NCBI RefSeq assembly: GCF_041345015.1
Contig: NZ_CP166769.1
Span: 434,001 to 498,000 of the forward strand
Reading direction: 5' to 3'
Origin: Bartonella sp. DGB1
Lineage (GTDB): Bacteria; Pseudomonadota; Alphaproteobacteria; Rhizobiales; Rhizobiaceae
DNA length: 64,000 nt
The position numbers and the translations under genes were made by a program. Below the pieces are notes generated by a model, which worked only from the letters and a program-made list of their open reading frames with translations, did no database searches and was not told where the DNA came from. Shown here piece after piece: positions 27,527-37,884 of the stretch. Position 1 is the stretch's first letter. Every line of letters starts with the position of its first letter.

Positions 27527-28171
27527 GTGATTATTAATAAAAATTTACCTAAGTTAACTGCGGGGATGAAAATAGGATTATTTGGCGGATCATTTAATCC
27601 TCCTCATCAAGGACATTTATTAGTTGCTATGCAAGCTTTAAAAAGCTTATCATTAGATTATATTTTATGGATGGTTTCGCCACAAAACCCTTTAAAATCT
27701 AGTAATAATCTAGCTGATTTATATGATAGAGTAGTAGCTAGTAAAAAGTTAGTAAAACATAATAAGAAAATAATTGTTACTGATTTAGAAAAACATTTAA
27801 ATACTAATTATAGTTATAATACTATTAGATTTTTAAAAAAAAAATATCCTTCAGTGAATTTTGTTTGGATTATGGGAGCGGATAGTTTCGCAGAGTTACA
27901 TAAATGGTATCTAGGCGAAAAAATAATGTATAATATACCTGTAGCGGTAATTAATAGACCTAGAAGTAATTTCATCGCTTTAAATTCACCTATAGCGCAG
28001 AAATTTAATAGATTTAGATTATCAGAAAATAAATATAGGTTATTACCATTTTTGTCACCACCGAGATGGTGTTTTATTTTTACCAATTTTTCTTATTTAT
28101 CTTCAACTCAAGTGCGAGATAAGAAAAAAATTAATAACATAGTTACAACAAGGTTAAATCATGACATATAA
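27527..28171 (+). CDS. nadD: Nicotinate-nucleotide adenylyltransferase NadD
   Basis: Makes deamido-NAD from nicotinate mononucleotide and ATP. The nucleotidyltransferase signature GLFGGSFNPPHQGHLLVA is near residues 17-34, and the C-terminal SSTQVRDK motif is present, with MGADSFAELHKWY in the middle. The GTG at 27527 has only a weak ribosome-binding site; the ATG at 27566 would start at MKIGLFGGSF, closer to many family members, so the first 13 residues are uncertain. The 3' end overlaps the rsfS start by 11 bases. Confidence 0.94.
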   Translation: MIINKNLPKLTAGMKIGLFGGSFNPPHQGHLLVAMQALKSLSLDYILWMVSPQNPLKSSNNLADLYDRVVASKKLVKHNKKIIVTDLEKHLNTNYSYNTIRFLKKKYPSVNFVWIMGADSFAELHKWYLGEKIMYNIPVAVINRPRSNFIALNSPIAQKFNRFRLSENKYRLLPFLSPPRWCFIFTNFSYLSSTQVRDKKKINNIVTTRLNHDI

Positions 28172-28547
28172 TAATTCAACAGAAAATAATAATGAAAAAT
28201 TATTAAATAAGAATAACTTTTTTTATAAATCAGATGAATTGAAACAATATATTATAGACGTTTTAGAAGAGCTTAAAGCAGAAAATATTGTTGTTTTTGA
28301 TATCGCGGAGAGATTTTCTTTAGCTGATTATATTATCATCGCTTCTGGTAATTCATCTCGTCATATCAATGCTTTAGCGATGTTTGTAATCGAAAAGTTA
28401 AAAGAAAAAAAGATTCTAGCTAGTGTTGACGGTTTAGAGAGTAGCAACTGGATAGTGATAGATGCGGGCGTAGTGATTGCTCATATTTTTCATCCTGAAA
28501 CTAGAGAATTTTATAATTTAGAAAAGATATGGCGTATAACTCAGTGA
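28161..28547 (+). CDS. rsfS: Ribosomal silencing factor RsfS
   Basis: Binds uL14 and blocks subunit joining when nutrients are low. At 128 residues it has normal length, with the family blocks ENIVVFDIAERFSLADYIIIASGNSSRHINALA and VDGLESSNWIVIDAGVVIAHIFHPETREFYNLEKIW. About 30 extra N-terminal residues are low-complexity (asparagine-rich). AAGG in the nadD end supplies the ribosome-binding site. The nadD-rsfS-rlmH order is conserved widely. Confidence 0.95.
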   Translation: MTYNNSTENNNEKLLNKNNFFYKSDELKQYIIDVLEELKAENIVVFDIAERFSLADYIIIASGNSSRHINALAMFVIEKLKEKKILASVDGLESSNWIVIDAGVVIAHIFHPETREFYNLEKIWRITQ

Positions 28548-28574
28548 TACTAATAGCTAAGGTAAATAGTTAAG

Positions 28575-29057
28575 ATGAAAATAAAATTTATTTGTATTGG
28601 AAAAATGAAAAAAGGAGCAGAGCAAGAATTATTTGAACGATATTATCAGCGAGCAAAAAGAAATTTTCAGACCTTAGGCATATATTTGATGCCAGTAATA
28701 GAATTACCAGAAAGTAAATCTTCAAATGTAGAAGAGCGAAAAAAACGCGAGGGCGAAAATATCTTATCTAGTCTTAATAATAAAGCCTATCTTATTTTAT
28801 TAGATGAACTTGGTCAGATGTTGCCAACCAAAAAATTTGCTGATTTATTACCAAAATTAAAGCAAACTGGTATTAATAACGTAACTTTTGCTATTGGGGG
28901 CGCTGATGGACATAGTGAGGAAATTAAAAAGCGAGCTGATAAAATATTATCGTTAGGGCTAATGACTTTTCCGCATCAAATAGTAAGGATATTATTAGCA
29001 GAACAAATTTATAGAAATGCGACTATTTTATTAAATCATCCTTATCATAGAGAATAA
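28575..29057 (+). CDS. rlmH: 23S rRNA (pseudouridine(1915)-N3)-methyltransferase RlmH
   Basis: SPOUT-class methyltransferase acting on pseudouridine 1915 of helix 69. The 160-residue protein has MKIKFICIGKMKKGAEQELFERYYQR at the start, the knot region LILLDELGQML and FAIGGADGHSEEIKKRADKILSLG, and the conserved C-terminus ILLAEQIYRNATILLNHPYHRE. All expected blocks are intact. It follows rsfS by 27 bases and is followed after four bases by the EnvC-like gene. Confidence 0.96.
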   Translation: MKIKFICIGKMKKGAEQELFERYYQRAKRNFQTLGIYLMPVIELPESKSSNVEERKKREGENILSSLNNKAYLILLDELGQMLPTKKFADLLPKLKQTGINNVTFAIGGADGHSEEIKKRADKILSLGLMTFPHQIVRILLAEQIYRNATILLNHPYHRE

Positions 29058-29061
29058 TTTA

Positions 29062-30261
29062 GTGATATATTTATATAAAAAAATAACAAAATTATTGATA
29101 TTACAAATAATGGCGATACCATTATTTGTAATATCTTATCCTTTAGCATTAGAGCAGAATGGATTGCGAGCAAAATGGGTAGAAGCTAATCAAAAAATTT
29201 ATGATATTAATATGGAAATTAATATATCAGAGCAAAAAATTAGCCAGTTAAAGCAACAAGTAAATAATTTAAAAAAAGATATAAATAAGATAAAATTAGA
29301 AATTAAAAAAACTGAAGAGCAGCAACAATTACTAACACAGAAATTAGAACAAGCAAAAAAAAAATTTGATAAAGAAAATGATAAATATAAAAAATATTTA
29401 AATGAGTTAGATAAAAAAGATGAGCAATTAGCCTATATGTTAGCTATGTTGCAAAAATTAACCTTATCACCACCACCTGTGATGTTAATTAGTACTAAAG
29501 ATATTTTAAATATCTTTAGAGGTAGTTTATTGCTAGGATCTATAACTAGCGAGATACAACAAAAAACTGAGAGTATTAAAGTAATTTTAGCTGAAATAGC
29601 TATATTGGTAAATCAATTAGATAAAGATTATTTAATTGTAAAAAAAACTCAAATAGAACGAGAAGAAAAAATAACCTATCTTGCATTACTAAAAGATGAA
29701 CAACAAAAAATTATCGAGCAATCATCAAACTTAATCATAAATGAACAACAACAAATTGATATTTTATCACAAGAGCAACAAAAATATTTGGAGTTGCTGA
29801 ATAAGATCAAACAGCAACAATCTAAATTGAATAATAGTAAAGCAGTTACGGCGCATAAAAAATTACTTTTTAAAAGTAAAAAGTTACCATTTCCTATTGA
29901 CGCTAAATTAAAAAAGAGATTTGGCGATAAATCATTAGGGTTAATTTATGAATTAGGTGATATATTAGAATTTAATAAAGATAGCAAGATTAAGAATTTT
30001 ACTGATGCAATAGTTTTATTTGCTGGAGAATTTAGAACATATGGAAAATTGCTAATTTTAGATGTAGGAGACAATTATCAGTTAATTGTAGCTGGATTAA
30101 GTAAGATTAATGTTAAAAAAGGTGATTTCATTAAAAAAGATGTAATCATTGGTGAATTAGAGAAAAGTTTGACAGATAACCAGCTATTGTTATATCTTGA
30201 GTTACGTAAGGATAATAAATCAATAAATTTAAGAAATTTTTGGCAAAGACACAAAACTTAA
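29062..30261 (+). CDS. EnvC-like murein hydrolase activator with degenerate LytM domain
   Basis: A 399-residue protein with an N-terminal signal peptide (LLILQIMAIPLFVISYPLA). Two long coiled-coil regions follow (~residues 38-125 and ~170-265, rich in Q, K and E). A C-terminal M23/LytM-like domain starts near 272 (LPFPIDAKLKKRFGD) and ends YLELRKDNKSINLRNFW. The zinc-binding histidines of active LytM endopeptidases are not seen. This matches EnvC, which activates amidases rather than cutting peptidoglycan itself. The position just upstream of ctpA is the usual one in alphaproteobacteria. GTG start; the leader is hydrophobic, in favour of this start. Confidence 0.85.
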   Translation: MIYLYKKITKLLILQIMAIPLFVISYPLALEQNGLRAKWVEANQKIYDINMEINISEQKISQLKQQVNNLKKDINKIKLEIKKTEEQQQLLTQKLEQAKKKFDKENDKYKKYLNELDKKDEQLAYMLAMLQKLTLSPPPVMLISTKDILNIFRGSLLLGSITSEIQQKTESIKVILAEIAILVNQLDKDYLIVKKTQIEREEKITYLALLKDEQQKIIEQSSNLIINEQQQIDILSQEQQKYLELLNKIKQQQSKLNNSKAVTAHKKLLFKSKKLPFPIDAKLKKRFGDKSLGLIYELGDILEFNKDSKIKNFTDAIVLFAGEFRTYGKLLILDVGDNYQLIVAGLSKINVKKGDFIKKDVIIGELEKSLTDNQLLLYLELRKDNKSINLRNFWQRHKT

Positions 30262-30273
30262 AGGAAGTAAAGT

Positions 30274-31590
30274 ATGTCGGTAAATCGCTTATATAGAATA
30301 ATATGTTTATCATTAAGTTTATTTTTATTTGCTTGTTCATTTAATGTAAAGCAAGTTTTGAGTCAGCCAAAGCAAGAGAATGTAGATAATAAAGTTAAGT
30401 ATAAAGATTTAATGTTATTTGGTGAAGTTTTTGAGAAAATTCGTAATTTATATGTTACGAAACCAAATGATAGAAATTTAATTGAAAATGCTCTGCAGGG
30501 AATGTTAACCTCTTTAGATCCGCATTCGTCCTATATGAATGAAAAAGATACACAAGAGTTTAATGCAAATACTTTTGGTTCTTTTGGAGGGCTAGGAATT
30601 GAAGTTACCTTAGAAAATGGATATGTTAAAGTTATTGCGCCTATTGAAGGCGGTGCGGCTGAAAAAGCTGGAGTAATGGCTGGAGATTTAATAGTTAAAA
30701 TTGATGGAGCCTCAACTAAAGGTCAGTCTCTTAATAAATCTGTTAGTAAAATGCGAGGTAAAATAGGCGATCCTATAACTATTGAGGTTTTAAGAAAAAA
30801 TCATAAGGATTTATTAAAATTTGATCTAATTAGATCATTGGTTAATGTAAAATCTGTGACTGCTGAAGCTATAGACCAAGTTGCTTATGCAAAAATATCT
30901 ACTTTTTCCACTAAAACAGCCGTAGATCTTAAAAGTAATTTAGATAAAATCATTAAACAAATTACTCCCGCGAAATTAAAAGGTATAATCATTGATTTAC
31001 GTTTGAATTCAGGAGGTTTATTGGATCAGGCTGTGCAAGTTAGTGATCTTTTTCTATCTAATGGAGAAATTGTTTCTACAAAAGGTAGAATTGAAAGATC
31101 CAATTTTCATTTTTTTGCTAAAACACAAGACATGTTTAAAAATATTCCATTGATTGTTTTAATTAATGGAGGTAGTGCGAGCGCTTCAGAAATTGTTGCC
31201 GGGGCATTAAAAGATCACAAAAGAGCTATATTACTAGGAACAAAAACTTTTGGTAAAGGTTCGGTGCAGACCCTAGTGCCGTTAGCAAAAGAAGATGGTT
31301 CATTGCGTATAACTACAGCCCTATATTATACTCCAGCAGGAAAGTCTATTCAAGGTGCTGGTATAAAACCAGATATTATTGTAGAACAACCTTTACCTCA
31401 AGACATTAAAGATGGTACATTTAATATAGGAGAATCTTCTTTAGCAGGACATATAAAAGGAGAAAATGAGGTAGACGAGGAGGAGTCTGGCTCAAATGCA
31501 TATGTACCTAAAGATCGTGCTGAGGATGTGCAGCTAAAAGTTGCAATTGAATTATTGCATGGAAAGATAAAGCACGAAGCCTTGAAATGA
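30274..31590 (+). CDS. ctpA: Carboxyl-terminal processing peptidase CtpA (S41A)
   Basis: Periplasmic serine protease of 438 residues. An N-terminal export signal ends LFLFACSF; the LFAC cysteine could be lipidated, though phenylalanine at -2 is unusual. A PDZ domain follows (~residues 95-185; GSFGGLGIEV, IEGGAAEKAGVMAGDLIVKIDG). The catalytic serine is in GGSASASEIVAGAL and the lysine in TFGKGSVQTL. Acidic C-terminal tail (EVDEEESGSN). ATG preceded by GGAAG. It fits with its EnvC-like neighbour in envelope turnover. Confidence 0.95.
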   Translation: MSVNRLYRIICLSLSLFLFACSFNVKQVLSQPKQENVDNKVKYKDLMLFGEVFEKIRNLYVTKPNDRNLIENALQGMLTSLDPHSSYMNEKDTQEFNANTFGSFGGLGIEVTLENGYVKVIAPIEGGAAEKAGVMAGDLIVKIDGASTKGQSLNKSVSKMRGKIGDPITIEVLRKNHKDLLKFDLIRSLVNVKSVTAEAIDQVAYAKISTFSTKTAVDLKSNLDKIIKQITPAKLKGIIIDLRLNSGGLLDQAVQVSDLFLSNGEIVSTKGRIERSNFHFFAKTQDMFKNIPLIVLINGGSASASEIVAGALKDHKRAILLGTKTFGKGSVQTLVPLAKEDGSLRITTALYYTPAGKSIQGAGIKPDIIVEQPLPQDIKDGTFNIGESSLAGHIKGENEVDEEESGSNAYVPKDRAEDVQLKVAIELLHGKIKHEALK

Positions 31591-31644
31591 TATAATAAAA
31601 ATATAAATAAGAGAAATTAACAAAAATTAATTAGAGGAGCGACT

Positions 31645-32163
31645 ATGGATAATGTAAAGCTAAATTTACCCTACCGTTATGGGGTTGGTATAGCTTTATT
31701 TAATAGCGCGGGTAAAATTTGGACAGGCCGTAGATTAATGGTTGATAAATATAAAAATATTTATAACTCGCAGTTATGGCAATTACCGCAAGGAGGAATT
31801 GACCATAATGAGACTCCTTTACAAGCTGCAAAGAGAGAATTATTTGAAGAAACTGGAGTAGTTTCATGTAAATTATTAGGAGAAATTGATGAGTGGGTAG
31901 ATTATAGATTCCCGGAAAATATTTGTAAGCAAATTATGGGCGGTAAATATTGCGGACAAAAACAAAAATGGTATGCTTTCCGTTTTACCGGTGAAGAAAC
32001 TGAAATATCCATAAGTGGACTTGCAGGAGAAAAAGCTGAATTTGATTTATGGCAATGGCGCGACATAGATGAAATTGTATTTTTGGCGGTTGATTTTAAA
32101 AAACAGCTTTATCAAACAATCCGAGATAATTTTGCTAAATTTGCTACAAATATAAATAAATAA
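31645..32163 (+). CDS. rppH: RNA pyrophosphohydrolase RppH
   Basis: Nudix hydrolase of 172 residues that removes pyrophosphate from 5'-triphosphorylated mRNA and so starts decay. The Nudix box is complete: GGIDHNETPLQAAKRELFEETGV, with a WQLPQGGID lead-in. The segment GQKQKWYAFRFTG is also typical. Location after ctpA matches the invasion-associated ialA genes of Bartonella, which are RppH orthologs. A GAGGAGCG ribosome-binding site precedes the ATG. Confidence 0.95.
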   Translation: MDNVKLNLPYRYGVGIALFNSAGKIWTGRRLMVDKYKNIYNSQLWQLPQGGIDHNETPLQAAKRELFEETGVVSCKLLGEIDEWVDYRFPENICKQIMGGKYCGQKQKWYAFRFTGEETEISISGLAGEKAEFDLWQWRDIDEIVFLAVDFKKQLYQTIRDNFAKFATNINK

Positions 32164-32200
32164 GGTCTACTTAGACTATCGCGGTTCATTTATTAACAGT

Positions 32201-32515
32201 TATTATAAATTTAAATAAGTTGGTTAATGGTCATAAATTTCCATTTACTACATAGTTATTAATCAATAAAATTCCATTATATAAGTGCAGTTTTATATTT
32301 ATACAGCTATTTGTTAATTAATAAAGTAAGATTGTAAAGAAGATACTTTAAGTTCTTTAGTCTTTAATGATTTCATAGCTTGAATAGCTGTTTTTGTACC
32401 TGCAGCTGTAGTGAAATAAGTTGTTCTAGTCGCAATAATTACCTGCCTTAATAATTTAGAATCTGATGGTTTATTATAACTACTACCATGTTATTATTAT
32501 TTGTATTTTATAGCT
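32201..32515 (-). pseudogene. Tandem-duplicated fragment of the carB 3' end
   Basis: This stretch matches 32541-32854 at an offset of 340 bases (339 after a one-base indel), covering the spacer after carB and about the last 65 codons of the gene. Bases 32201-32393 are nearly identical to the real copy; 32394-32515 are much more diverged, with changes at many positions. There is no start codon or upstream gene body, so it cannot be functional. It is the scar of a local tandem duplication. The whole 489-base gap between rppH and carB is this duplication. Confidence 0.92.
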
Positions 32516-32652
32516 ATAAATAAGGTTTTTTCTACTAACTTACTATAAATTTAAATAAGTTGGTTAATGGTCATAAATTTCCATTTACTACATAGTTATT
32601 AATCAATAAAATTCCATTATATAAGGCAGTTTTATATTTATACGGCTATTTG

Positions 32653-35600
32653 CTAATTAATAAAATAAGATTGTAAAGAAGATACTTTAAGTTCTTTAGT
32701 CTTTAATGATTTCATAGCTTGAATAGCTGCTTTTGTACCTGCAGCTGTAGTGAAATAAGGAATTCTATTAGCAATGGTTGCTCTTCTTAATGATTTAGAG
32801 TCTGATGGTCTATTATGACTATTACTAGTATTTATTACCATTTGTATTTTTCTGTTACGTATAGCATCTTCTATATGCGGATGACCTTCTAACACTTTAT
32901 TAATTTTTTTACTATTAATATTATGCTGTGCTAGAAAAACATGTGTGCCACCAGTCGCTAAAATATTATAACCGAGGTTTTGTAATATTTGCACGGAATC
33001 TATTATTTCTTCTTTATCTTCATCTCGTACAGAAATAAAGATATTTCCCTCTAAAGGAAGCTCAAAGCCAGCGGCAAGTTGTGCTTTCGCAAATGCTAAA
33101 CCAAAATCTTCATCTAGTCCCATAACTTCACCAGTCGAGCGCATTTCTGGTCCTAATAAGATATCTTCATTAGGAAAGCGAGAAAATGGAAATACAGCTT
33201 CTTTAATAGCTATAGGTTTTTTTCTATATTTTATCTCTGAACCACCATAAGCAGTAAATGCTTGTTCTAAAGTTTGCCCGGTCATGATACGAGCAGCAAT
33301 TTTTGCTATTGGTTTACCTATGGTCTTAGCAACAAAAGGTACTGTGCGCGAAGCTCTAGGATTTACTTCTAAAATATATATTTTATTATCACTGATAGCG
33401 AATTGTATATTCATTAAACCGCCCACATTCAACGCTTTGGACAATTTCTTAGTTTGTTCTTCTAATTTCAGAATAATATCATTTGTTAAACTATGTGTAG
33501 GAAGAGAAGCTGCAGAATCACCAGAGTGGATTCCAGCTTCTTCAATATGTTCCATAATACCAGCTATATAAGTATTTTCACCATCACACAAACAATCAAC
33601 ATCAACTTCAATTGCTTTAGATAAATAACGATCAAATAATAAAGGATTTTTAGATAGAAAATAATCAATTTGTTTAGTGCTGTCATAAGGGAATAGGGCT
33701 TTAATATCTTCAGATACTAATTCTATTACCAGATTATTCATATAAGACTCTAGCTCTTTAGGATCTCTAATAATTCTCATTGCACGACCACCTAATACAT
33801 AAGAAGGGCGTACAACTACAGGAAATTTGATGTTTTGGGCTAATTTAAAAGAATCCTCTATAGAATATGCAATACCATTACTAGGTTGAGTTAAATTTAG
33901 CTCTTGTAATAACCTTTTAAATTGATCTCTGTCTTCAGCTAAATTTATTGCTTCTGGTGAAGTTCCTAAAATAGAAATGCCAGACTCTTGTAAAGATTGA
34001 GCTAATTTTAACGGAGTTTGACCTCCAAATTGTACTATAACGCCTAATAATTGTCCTTTTTCTTGTTCTTTTTCCAGGATTGCTAAGACATCTTCAGCTG
34101 TTAAAGGTTCAAAATATAAACGGTCAGAAGTATCATAATCTGTTGAGACTGTTTCAGGATTACAATTAATCATTATAGCTTCTATATCCATCTCTTGTAA
34201 GGCAAAAGAGGCATGACAACAGCAATAGTCAAATTCTATTCCTTGTCCTATCCTGTTAGGACCGCCCCCTAAAATAACTACTTTTTTACGATCAGATACT
34301 AAGGCTTCACAAGAATATTCTTCTATACCAGATTTTTCGTAGGTAGAATAAATATAAGCTGTAGGAGAATAAAATTCAGCTGCACAAGTATCAATACGTT
34401 TAAATATAGGGGTAACATTTAATTTTTTTCTTAATGCTTTAACTTGTTTTTCCTGACAATTAGCTAAAGTAGCTAAACGGCTATCAGAAAAACCTAACGA
34501 TTTTAACATATTTAAATTTTGATGATCTTGAGGTAAACCATGTTGTTTAATTTTTTCTTCAATTTCTATAATTTCAGCTATTTGGTTTAAAAACCAAGGG
34601 TCAATATGACTTAATTTATGAATTTCTTCTAATGGCATTTTTTCACGTATAGCTTGAGCTATAAAACGTAACCTATTTGGAGTCGGATGTGCAACTGCTG
34701 CACGTAGAGCATCTTTGTAATTTTCTTCCTCTACATCTGGTATGTTAATTTCATCAAAACCAGTTAATCCAGTTTCTAAACTACGTAATGCCTTTTGTAA
34801 AGATTCTTTAAAGTTTCGACCTATAGCCATAGTCTCACCAACAGCTTTCATTGATGTGCCTAATAAGGGATCGCTGTTAGGAAATTTTTCAAAAGCAAAT
34901 CTTGGTATTTTGGTGACTATATAGTCAATAGATGGTTCAAAAGAAGCCGGTGTACTACCACCGGTAATATCATTTTTTAATTCATCTAGCCTGTAACCAA
35001 CTGCTAGTTTAGCTGCTATCTTAGCAATAGGGAAGCCCGTAGCTTTAGACGCAAGAGCTGATGAACGTGATACACGTGGATTCATTTCTATAACTATCAT
35101 ACGACCGTTAACAGGATTAACAGCAAATTGTACGTTAGCGCCACCAGTTTCTACGCCTATCTCTCTTAATACGGCTATAGAAGCATTCCGCATTTGTTGA
35201 TATTCTTTGTCTGTTAAAGTTAAAGCAGGGGCTACAGTTATTGAATCACCTGTGTGAACGCCCATAGGATCAAGATTTTCAATGGAGCAAATGATAATAG
35301 AATTATCAGATTTATCACGTACTACTTCCATTTCAAATTCTTTCCAACCAACAATACTCTCTTCTATAAGTACTTCTGTGGTTGGAGAGGCATCTAGACC
35401 TTGTTCTACTATCTCATAGAATTGAGAACGATTATAGGCTATACCGCCTCCAGTGCCGCCTAAGGTAAATGAAGGTCTGATAATAGCTGGTAAACCAATT
35501 TCATCTAACGCCTTACTAGCTAAACCCATAGCGTAAGACATATATCTATTTTTTCTTTCGCCTTCAGTTTTTGTCCAATTTTCTTGTAATTTCGTTAATG

Positions 35601-36141
35601 ATTGTTCTAATTGAGTACCGCTTAAGCTATTTAATAATTGGTTACGTTTATCTTCATATTCTTTACGATCAGTTTCTTTGATTTCAGTAGCATTCGCTAA
35701 CATAGATTTAGGAGTATCTAAGCCGATTTTTTTCATGGCTTTTCTGAATAAGGCTCTATCTTCTGCTTTATCAATAGCTAAAGCATTTGCGCCAATCATT
35801 TCAACGTTATATTTATCTAATACACCCATACGTTTTAGAGAAAGAGCCGTGTTTAAAGCTGTTTGACCACCCATAGTTGGTAATAAGGCATCAGGACGTT
35901 CTTTAGCTATGATACGTGCGACGATATCAGGAGTGATAGGTTCAATATAGGTAACATCAGCTAGATCAGGATCAGTCATTATCGTTGCTGGGTTAGAATT
36001 AACGAGTATAACCCTGTAACCTTCTTCTTTTAGAGCTTTACAGGCTTGTGTGCCAGAATAATCAAACTCACAAGCTTGACCTATGATTATGGGGCCAGCT
36101 CCTATAATTAAGATAGAATTTATATCAGTACGTTTCGGCAT
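32653..36141 (-). CDS. carB: Carbamoyl-phosphate synthase large subunit
   Basis: Makes carbamoyl phosphate for arginine and pyrimidine synthesis, together with CarA. The 1162-residue protein has both homologous ATP-grasp halves: [28 protein letters not shown] and [13 protein letters not shown] regions mark the N- and C-terminal synthase parts, and a C-terminal MGS-like allosteric domain ([14 protein letters not shown]..., [10 protein letters not shown]) ends it. Its partner carA lies 3 kb away, beyond two transporter genes pointing the other way. The 3' end has been tandemly duplicated downstream. Confidence 0.97.
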   Translation of the reverse strand: MPKRTDINSILIIGAGPIIIGQACEFDYSGTQACKALKEEGYRVILVNSNPATIMTDPDLADVTYIEPITPDIVARIIAKERPDALLPTMGGQTALNTALSLKRMGVLDKYNVEMIGANALAIDKAEDRALFRKAMKKIGLDTPKSMLANATEIKETDRKEYEDKRNQLLNSLSGTQLEQSLTKLQENWTKTEGERKNRYMSYAMGLASKALDEIGLPAIIRPSFTLGGTGGGIAYNRSQFYEIVEQGLDASPTTEVLIEESIVGWKEFEMEVVRDKSDNSIIICSIENLDPMGVHTGDSITVAPALTLTDKEYQQMRNASIAVLREIGVETGGANVQFAVNPVNGRMIVIEMNPRVSRSSALASKATGFPIAKIAAKLAVGYRLDELKNDITGGSTPASFEPSIDYIVTKIPRFAFEKFPNSDPLLGTSMKAVGETMAIGRNFKESLQKALRSLETGLTGFDEINIPDVEEENYKDALRAAVAHPTPNRLRFIAQAIREKMPLEEIHKLSHIDPWFLNQIAEIIEIEEKIKQHGLPQDHQNLNMLKSLGFSDSRLATLANCQEKQVKALRKKLNVTPIFKRIDTCAAEFYSPTAYIYSTYEKSGIEEYSCEALVSDRKKVVILGGGPNRIGQGIEFDYCCCHASFALQEMDIEAIMINCNPETVSTDYDTSDRLYFEPLTAEDVLAILEKEQEKGQLLGVIVQFGGQTPLKLAQSLQESGISILGTSPEAINLAEDRDQFKRLLQELNLTQPSNGIAYSIEDSFKLAQNIKFPVVVRPSYVLGGRAMRIIRDPKELESYMNNLVIELVSEDIKALFPYDSTKQIDYFLSKNPLLFDRYLSKAIEVDVDCLCDGENTYIAGIMEHIEEAGIHSGDSAASLPTHSLTNDIILKLEEQTKKLSKALNVGGLMNIQFAISDNKIYILEVNPRASRTVPFVAKTIGKPIAKIAARIMTGQTLEQAFTAYGGSEIKYRKKPIAIKEAVFPFSRFPNEDILLGPEMRSTGEVMGLDEDFGLAFAKAQLAAGFELPLEGNIFISVRDEDKEEIIDSVQILQNLGYNILATGGTHVFLAQHNINSKKINKVLEGHPHIEDAIRNRKIQMVINTSNSHNRPSDSKSLRRATIANRIPYFTTAAGTKAAIQAMKSLKTKELKVSSLQSYFIN

Positions 36142-36311
36142 GACAGATCCTTAAAAATTTTATTCTATTTCTTATAAGAGAAATTATCAATTATGTTAAG
36201 TATAATTTTGTATTTATCTTGGGAAAATAGACAATTATATGTATTTTTTTTTGTTTTAATAATTTTTTTTGCTAGACTGCTCAAATTAGTATTTTATTGA
36301 AAGACAACAAA

Positions 36312-37538
36312 ATGTGTAATGAGATATCACCAAAACATTTAAAAAGCGGGATGGCTCTAATTTTCATGACAGTGCTAATTGATAGTATTGGAATTGCTAT
36401 AATTGTACCGATATTACCAATGTTGTTGCAAGAATTGACTGGCAATACAATTAGTGAAGCTGTAGTCTATGGTGGTTTTTTGATAACTTCATATGCTATT
36501 ATGCAATTTTTATTTGCTCCTTTAGTAGGAGCTGTTTCAGATAAGTGGGGTAGACGACCAATTTTACTCTTGTCTGCGATAACTTTTGCTATTGATAATT
36601 TAATATGTGCTTTAGCAGGATCTTATTTACTATTATTAATAGGGCGTATATTATCTGGAATCAGTGGCGCAAGTTATACTGCGTGTATGGCATATGTAGC
36701 TGATGTATCTAATGAAAAAAATATAACTAAAAATTTTTCTAGGATAGAAGTTGCTTTTGGCGCCGGTTTTGTGATTGGTCCTATCATTGGGAGCTTTTTA
36801 GGGTCTATGGATGTGAGATGGCCTTTTTATGCTGCCGCGATTTTAGCTTTAGTTAATTTTATATTAGCATGGTGGTTTCTGCCTGAAACATTACCTTTAA
36901 ATAAACGAAGAAAAATTAATTGGATTAAAGCTAATCCTATTAATTCGTTATTAAAGTTAAAAAATTATCCAACCGTTAAATATATAGCAGCAGTTGACTT
37001 TTTTTATGCTCTGTCTTTTAATGTTTGGATGATTTGGTCCTATATTAGTCTAGCAAGATATCAGTGGACATTGAATTATGTCGGATTATCGCTAACCCTA
37101 TTTTCAATAGGTCAAATTTTTGTTACTTTGTTAATTTTGCCTTATCTAGCAAATAGAATGACTAATAAAAACTTAGCTTTATTAGGATTATCCATAGTAA
37201 TGCTGTCTTATATTGGTTATGCTTTTGCTATAACAGAATGGATGTTATGTGTTGTATTTTTTATAACCTTATTAGCATTTATAACACCAGCACCTCTTAG
37301 AGCTATTGCGGCGTTACAAGTAAGTCCATCACATCAAGGAGAGGTGCAAGGTACTATAGCTAGTTTAAGAGGTTTAACAGCTATTATTGCGCCAGTTATT
37401 TATGCTACTATCTTTAGTTGTTTTTCTAATGATAATGCCCCGGTTAATTTTTTAGGTATGCCTTTCATTGTGGCGTTTTTATTTTCAATTATAGCGTTGA
37501 TGATTTTTTATAAAGGAGTTATAAAAAATACTACTTAA
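36312..37538 (+). CDS. MFS transporter, Tet-type (TCR/Tet family), copy 1
   Basis: Inner-membrane drug/H+ antiporter of the 12-helix Tet(A)-like group, 408 residues from this ATG. Signatures: DSIGIAIIVPILPMLL in helix 1, the loop motif GAVSDKWGRRPILLLSAI between helices 2 and 3, and GRILSGISGASYTACMAYVADV with AFGAGFVIGPIIGSFLG (motif C) in helix 5. The ATG at 36312 aligns with the start of the paralog; a TTG at 36297 would add five residues. The substrate is unknown; tetracycline resistance should not be assumed. It lies between carB (divergent) and a carA fragment (convergent). Confidence 0.88.
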   Translation: MCNEISPKHLKSGMALIFMTVLIDSIGIAIIVPILPMLLQELTGNTISEAVVYGGFLITSYAIMQFLFAPLVGAVSDKWGRRPILLLSAITFAIDNLICALAGSYLLLLIGRILSGISGASYTACMAYVADVSNEKNITKNFSRIEVAFGAGFVIGPIIGSFLGSMDVRWPFYAAAILALVNFILAWWFLPETLPLNKRRKINWIKANPINSLLKLKNYPTVKYIAAVDFFYALSFNVWMIWSYISLARYQWTLNYVGLSLTLFSIGQIFVTLLILPYLANRMTNKNLALLGLSIVMLSYIGYAFAITEWMLCVVFFITLLAFITPAPLRAIAALQVSPSHQGEVQGTIASLRGLTAIIAPVIYATIFSCFSNDNAPVNFLGMPFIVAFLFSIIALMIFYKGVIKNTT

Positions 37539-37815
37539 TAGATTTTTTATTTTTATATTCATTCAATAACTGAAAAAAATGACGAAATAAATAATGACTG
37601 CCTTAATGAGCTTGCGGATTATAGTGCTGTACTGAAAATGCAGTTTTATTTAATAGCAGCGCTATACTATAAGTAGTACCATCAAATAAAGATATATGTG
37701 TTTTTCCCATTACTAGGTAAGTTTTTGTTATTTACCGCAAAGTTAGAATTCCTAGAAACAATTTCTATCTTGTTGGTAGTATAATCTTTAACGGAGTGAT
37801 TTGATCCGTCTCAAA
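37531..37815 (-). pseudogene. Fragment of the carA 3' end between the two MFS genes
   Basis: The stretch aligns with the last ~95 codons of carA (39110-39394) at an offset of 1579 bases, including shared strings such as CATCAAATAAAGATATATGTG. It carries many substitutions, and the segment equivalent to the catalytic QHHPEASPGP is destroyed. It has no start and is a duplication relic. The remainder of the gap before the second transporter (to 37884) is its upstream sequence; no other gene is seen. Confidence 0.9.
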
Positions 37816-37884
37816 GGTAATTTTCTTTATTTAAATTATTTTTTTTGTTAGACTGCGCAAAATATTGTTTTATTAAAAGAAAAT

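Noticed and set aside
32201-32515. A second, functional carB gene
   Set aside because: Only the last ~65 codons and the trailing spacer are present; there is no start or catalytic domain.
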